This document shows positions 37,484 to 41,539 of a DNA stretch of 41,539 nt, piece by piece. The stretch is from Syntrophaceae bacterium. Lineage in GTDB: Bacteria > Desulfobacterota > Syntrophia > Syntrophales > Smithellaceae. The notes beneath the pieces were generated by a model. That model had not been told where the DNA came from. It worked only from the letters and a program-made list of their open reading frames with translations, and ran no database searches. How positions within the stretch are numbered: the stretch's first letter is position 1; every line of letters starts with the position of its first letter. The position numbers and the translations under genes are program-made. The stretch spans positions 1 through 41,539 of the forward strand of contig JANXZU010000130.1 of the NCBI GenBank assembly GCA_025355345.1. The letters run 5' to 3'.

Positions 37484-38746
37484 TCATTCATCCAAACGGA
37501 ATAGCTGCCTAACCGCGTCAACAATACCTTTTGAACTTACTTCGGAGCTCTCCTCTTTCATCACGGCAACCGGAGCATGCAGTATTTTGTTGACTACTGA
37601 TTGCACAAGATTGTCAACTTTTTCTCTGTCTTCCTCACTTAGCTTCTGCATCCATCCCAGTGATTTTTCTAACTCGCTTTGCACAATACCTTCAGCCATA
37701 GAACGAAGCGATACTATGGTCGGCACAGCCTCCAGTTCCTTGATCCAGCTATTGTAAAGAATAACTTCTTCTTCCACAATCGCTTCGGCTTTGAGCGCCT
37801 CTTTTTTGCGGCCTGCCATGTTCTCATCGACAATGTCCTGCAGATTATCGATGTTGTAAAGATAGACATTTTCAATACTATCAGCCGTAGGTTCTATATC
37901 ACGGGGAACGGCAATATCAACTAAAAACAGCAGGCGGTTTTTTCGCTTGCGCATACTTTGCCTGATGGACTCCGCAGTAACTACATACCCGGCTGCACCG
38001 GTCGAGCTAATCACAATATCCGCTTCAATCAGCGCCGCATCCAGATCAGTTAGCATTATTGCCTTCCCATGAAACTTTTCGGCAAGTGCTGTCCCCTGCG
38101 CCGACGATCTGTTGGCGACAGTTATTTCTTCAGCGCCGTTACCGATCAAATGTGTGCCGGTCAGTTCGGCCATTTCCCCCGCGCCGATCAGCAATATTTT
38201 TTTACCGGAAAGAGAACCGAATATCTTTTTAGCCAGCTCGACTGCGGCAAAGCTTACCGATACCGGATTTGCCGCTATCGCCGTCTCTGTGCGCACCCGT
38301 TTGGCCGTGCGGAAAGACCGATGCATCAAACGATTGAGTACAAGACCGGTAGCATTTTGTTTAAGCGCCTGTCTATAAGCTTCTTTGACCTGCCCTAATA
38401 TCTGTGCTTCACCCATGACCTGCGAATCAAGACTTGCCGCCACCCGAAACATGTGCCGTATTGCTTCCGCTTCACGATAAACATAGAGGCAATAGAAAGC
38501 TTCCTCGTCAGTCAGGCTTCCATTTTGCGCCAAAAATCTTTTCAGTGCTTCAATTGTCTTGTCTTCACCATCAGCCACGCAAACCAGCTCGATCCGGTTA
38601 CAGGTGGAAATATAGAGAACCTCTTGCACAGCGGGCAAAAGGAGAACATCAGACAATAAATTCTGTTTCTCCTCGCAACCGGCAAAAAGTTTTTCGCGAA
38701 CAGCGAGCGGTGCTGTTTTGTGATTTAAGCCAATTAATAATATCAT
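37484..38746 (-). CDS. hemA: Glutamyl-tRNA reductase
   Basis: LIGLNHKTAPLAVREKL, YISTCNRIELVCV, GEAQILGQVKEAYRQA, VLLIGAGEMAE-type NADP site, ISSTGA, FLVDIAVPRDIEP. Confidence 0.96.
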   Translation of the reverse strand: MILLIGLNHKTAPLAVREKLFAGCEEKQNLLSDVLLLPAVQEVLYISTCNRIELVCVADGEDKTIEALKRFLAQNGSLTDEEAFYCLYVYREAEAIRHMFRVAASLDSQVMGEAQILGQVKEAYRQALKQNATGLVLNRLMHRSFRTAKRVRTETAIAANPVSVSFAAVELAKKIFGSLSGKKILLIGAGEMAELTGTHLIGNGAEEITVANRSSAQGTALAEKFHGKAIMLTDLDAALIEADIVISSTGAAGYVVTAESIRQSMRKRKNRLLFLVDIAVPRDIEPTADSIENVYLYNIDNLQDIVDENMAGRKKEALKAEAIVEEEVILYNSWIKELEAVPTIVSLRSMAEGIVQSELEKSLGWMQKLSEEDREKVDNLVQSVVNKILHAPVAVMKEESSEVSSKGIVDAVRQLFRLDE

Positions 38747-38749
38747 TTT

Positions 38750-39580
38750 CTAAATAAAATCATGTAAAGTAGTAAAATAAAATCTTACAGCCAAAAAGGA
38801 CACCAGAAAAAGAATAAATACCGCGCAAGACAAGAACGCCATCCGGGAACCTTTCCAGCCAATAGCCAGACGTTGATGCAACAGAAATCCATAAATCACC
38901 CACGCCGCAAAAGACCAGATGATTTTCGGGTCGGCAGGTAAGAGAGTCTTCCAGACCATACCCGCAAAAACCGCCCCGGCAATGATGCCTATGGTCAAAA
39001 GGGGAAAGCCCCACAGCAGGCAAAGATGATTAATCCTGTCTAAATCACTAAGCGATGGCAAAAGCCTGCTCATCTTGCCCAGCTTCTTGTGCTTGAGCAA
39101 ACTGTTTTGAATGATGAACATGGCACCGGCGCAAGAAGCCAGAACAAAAAGCGCTTCCCCGATAATAGCAAAAACCAGATGCAATGTGGTGAGCCAACTT
39201 TGCAAATTCTGAGGCAGTAAAGATTTACCTGCTTCCTGACTTGCTGCGGCAATCATCAAAAGTAAAATAAACGGAGAAATAAAAGCTCCCAATAATCTGG
39301 TCTTTGTTTTCAATTGAAAGCCAAGATAAACGCCACTTCCAGCCCAGGCAAAAAATACAAGGAAATTACGTGATCCCAGGTTTGTAAGCCCTGCCGTATT
39401 AAGAATGACCGTAACTAAACCAAGCGTCAGAAAACAAAAAGAGATAGCCAGAACCCAGGTAGAAATTTTTGCCAGGATTACTCTCTTAATCAAAAGAGAA
39501 AGCAAATAACCAAAAGTGCAAAGAATGCAAAAAGCCAAGGCCAGTTGAAATAAAATCATCTCTAAACTAAACAATGTCAA
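38750..39580 (-). CDS. CcsA/HemX-like cytochrome c assembly membrane protein
   Basis: 276 aa with multiple TM helices; LHLVFAIIGEALFVLASCAGAMFIIQ and GFPLLTIGIIAGAVFAGMVW...DPKIIWSFAAWVIYGFLLHQRLAIGWKG. Confidence 0.88.
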   Translation of the reverse strand: MTLFSLEMILFQLALAFCILCTFGYLLSLLIKRVILAKISTWVLAISFCFLTLGLVTVILNTAGLTNLGSRNFLVFFAWAGSGVYLGFQLKTKTRLLGAFISPFILLLMIAAASQEAGKSLLPQNLQSWLTTLHLVFAIIGEALFVLASCAGAMFIIQNSLLKHKKLGKMSRLLPSLSDLDRINHLCLLWGFPLLTIGIIAGAVFAGMVWKTLLPADPKIIWSFAAWVIYGFLLHQRLAIGWKGSRMAFLSCAVFILFLVSFLAVRFYFTTLHDFI

Positions 39581-40226
39581 TTTCCACCTCCTTGCCGGTT
39601 ATTTCCCGCACAGTTTTTTTAACTTCTTCCCAATCTTTTTTCCGAATCAATTCCAATATTCCTGAAGAGAGCAAGGAATCAAACCAGCTTTTGCCGACCC
39701 CAGCATTTTTTGTCATTAGTAAGCGCAAACTCCCCAAAATCCGGAGAAATATTTCATACTCCACGCCGTAGCGGGATTCTAATTCTTCACGTAAATGACG
39801 GGCAAACGCCGGAGAGTTGCCGCCGGTACTGATGGCAATTACCAGATCGCCTCTTTCCACAATCGAGGGCAAAATGAAATCACATTTTTGCGGATCATCA
39901 ACAATATTTACTGCAATACCTTTGTCACGGGCATCGCGGGAGATCAGCAAATTTGTTTTTTCATCATCTGTTGCTCCGATCACCAACGCCGCACCGTGAA
40001 TATGTTTGTTTTCATATTCGAAAGGAATGTGGGAAATTTGCTGATCTTTATTCAAAGCTGCCAGCTCCGGATGTAGCTCCGGACTCACGACAGACACTTT
40101 AGCACCGCAATTCAGCAGTCTTTTGACCTTTCTTGCGGCAACTTCACCGCCACCCACGACGACACATTTTTTATCGGCAATGTCCCAAAAAACCGGATAA
40201 TATTTCAATGTTTTCCTCTCTGCCAC
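39567..40226 (-). CDS. Precorrin-2 dehydrogenase/sirohydrochlorin ferrochelatase (CysG N-terminal / Met8p type)
   Basis: YYPVFWDIADKKCVVVGGGEVAARKVKRLLNCGAKVSVVSPEL; NIVDDPQKCDFILPSIVERGDLVIAISTGGNSPAFARHLREELE. Confidence 0.93.
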   Translation of the reverse strand: MAERKTLKYYPVFWDIADKKCVVVGGGEVAARKVKRLLNCGAKVSVVSPELHPELAALNKDQQISHIPFEYENKHIHGAALVIGATDDEKTNLLISRDARDKGIAVNIVDDPQKCDFILPSIVERGDLVIAISTGGNSPAFARHLREELESRYGVEYEIFLRILGSLRLLMTKNAGVGKSWFDSLLSSGILELIRKKDWEEVKKTVREITGKEVEIDIV

Positions 40227-40272
40227 AGCACATTTATATTTACAACGCTTATATTTTAAAAACTACCACGAT

Positions 40273-40284
40273 GGTGGGTAAAAT
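40273..40284. repeat. 12-bp inverted repeat, left copy, flanking the integrase remnant
   Basis: GGTGGGTAAAAT; exact reverse complement of 41516-41527. Confidence 0.65.
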
Positions 40285-40385
40285 TCAAGCTGCCGCATGT
40301 ATGGTGTAACTTACAACATAACTGGTATAATAGCGTTTTACTCCGGACAGATATTTCTCTTTTTCTTTCTTCATTCCTCTTTTGA

Positions 40386-41515
40386 TTATCTGCCTTTTTT
40401 GCCTGCCAGCAGCATATCCAGCGGGCTTTGCGGCGCATGGGACATATCACGTAAAACATGCGTATATATCATTGTCGTTTCCAAATTCTTGTGGCCGAGC
40501 AATTCCTGCACCTCGCGGATATTAACCCCGTTCATCAATAAATGTGTCGCAAAACTATGACGTAACGTATGCACGGAAGCATGTTTAGGAATACCGGCCT
40601 TCTTAATTGCTTTTTTGATCATCTCCTGTATGGCGGAGTCGCCGATATGGTGGCGGCGTATTTTGCCGCTGCTGGTAAAATAGTTGTTCTGTCCTTATCC
40701 CCTTTGCCGCTTCTTACCATCACGGTGTTTAAATCAAAATCAACGTCCTTGACCCTCAGACGAGCCAGCTCCATCAATCTTAAGCCAGCGCCATAGATAA
40801 GTCCTGCGATCAGCAAATCTTTTGCAGTTAGACAATTCAATAATCTTTTGATCTCTTCCACTGAAAAAACAACGGGCAGTTTCTGCCCTCGTTTCGCGCG
40901 GACGGTGTCGGCAATGTTGCCGATATCCTTGCAGAGCACGTTGCGAAAAAGAAAAAGGAGAGCATTGAACGCCTGGTTCTGTGTTGATGAGGACACCCTT
41001 TCCTTAAGCGCCAGATGACTGAGAAAATTCTTGCAGTCGGATGTTTCCAGCGCTGCTGCGGTCTCTTTTTTCGCGGTTTGCCCGGTATATTCGAGAAACC
41101 GCTTTATCCATTGCAGATAGGTTCTTTCCGTGCTGTAGGAATAATGCTTAAGCCGGATCAGGCGTCGTGTTTCTTTGAGCAGTTCGGGTGTAAAGTCAGC
41201 GGATTTTATTGTTGGTAAAATATCGGGTTTGAGGCCACGGAAATGAAAATAATATAGTCTGATCGCATCATGCGCCTGCCGCACTTGCCAGTCGGACATA
41301 TTAGGCGCTGACTTCAGGGATTCAATAAATTCGACGACAGCATTTTCTTGATATCCCTCTGCCGGTAGTTCTTTTTTTCGAGCATAATTAAAATATTTGC
41401 TTACCCATATTGCGTAAAATAATACATTCTTTTCCGGTACCATTTTTTTTTCTAACAGAAAGGTTTGAAACTCCGGAAGAATTTCTCTTTTATTTGTATT
41501 TGACAAATTTACCAT
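40386..41515 (-). pseudogene. intI: Disrupted IntI-family integron integrase (tyrosine recombinase), in two frames
   Basis: ORF 40619..41515 (RLKHYSYSTERTYLQWIKRFLEYTG...VSSSTQNQAFNALLFLFRNVL...LPVVFSVEEIKRLL...[42 protein letters not shown]) followed out of frame by ORF 40386..40622, whose frame extends upstream as [28 protein letters not shown]...[40 protein letters not shown]. Confidence 0.88.
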
Positions 41516-41527
41516 ATTTTACCCACC
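41516..41527. repeat. 12-bp inverted repeat, right copy, flanking the integrase remnant
   Basis: ATTTTACCCACC; exact reverse complement of 40273-40284. Confidence 0.65.
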
Positions 41528-41539
41528 GGGCATTTAGTC

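Noticed and set aside
40227-40385. Possible attC or attI site beside the integrase
   Set aside because: No convincing GTTRRRY core with a paired RYYYAAC was found; a real attI would be expected upstream of intI, beyond 41539.
40256-40459. 67-aa minus-strand ORF next to the integrase
   Set aside because: Overlaps the C-terminal part of the integrase in another frame and covers the inverted repeat; most likely not a real gene.
1-41539. tRNA, rRNA or CRISPR arrays
   Set aside because: Scanned by eye; no cloverleaf-type gene, rRNA segment or regularly spaced repeat array recognised. A tRNAscan/CRISPR search would be decisive.

Overview
The window reads as a chromosomal segment from an anaerobic, Syntrophus/Smithella-like 'deltaproteobacterium'. 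The taxonomic guess is inferred from gene content only. It is densely coding. From left to right: a D-3-phosphoglycerate dehydrogenase-like gene; a two-subunit glutaconate-type CoA-transferase; a complete tolQ-tolR-tolA-tolB-pal-ybgF(cpoB) run; an envelope/processing block (LolB/DUF4292-like lipoprotein, TPR lipoprotein, divergent polysaccharide deacetylase, S41 CtpA protease); cysS, argC, rpsI-rplM, lptD, folC; an SDR; a lone cytoplasmic molybdopterin oxidoreductase with a DUF169 protein; a GC-rich GT87-like membrane protein; polA; and a large minus-strand heme/siroheme operon of the Ahb (siroheme-dependent) type. The right edge holds a broken IntI-type integron integrase. Best candidates for unusual biology: (1) a tiny GIY-YIG endonuclease gene inside the heme operon, bracketed by 28-nt inverted repeats (27/28 identical) that are each internally palindromic and fit ATTCCC-N8-GGGAAT, so it looks like a compact mobile cassette; (2) the integron integrase, which has an extra N-terminal domain, a deletion that removes the IntI-specific insert, and a perfect 12-bp inverted repeat around it; (3) a roughly 200-bp MITE-like structured element between ctpA and the deacetylase gene, with a likely short relative at 14256-14306; (4) a structured 229-bp gap inside the tol-pal operon; (5) an Ahb operon with only one visible siroheme decarboxylase gene; (6) a DNA polymerase I whose proofreading motifs look lost. 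No rRNA, tRNA or CRISPR array was recognised.
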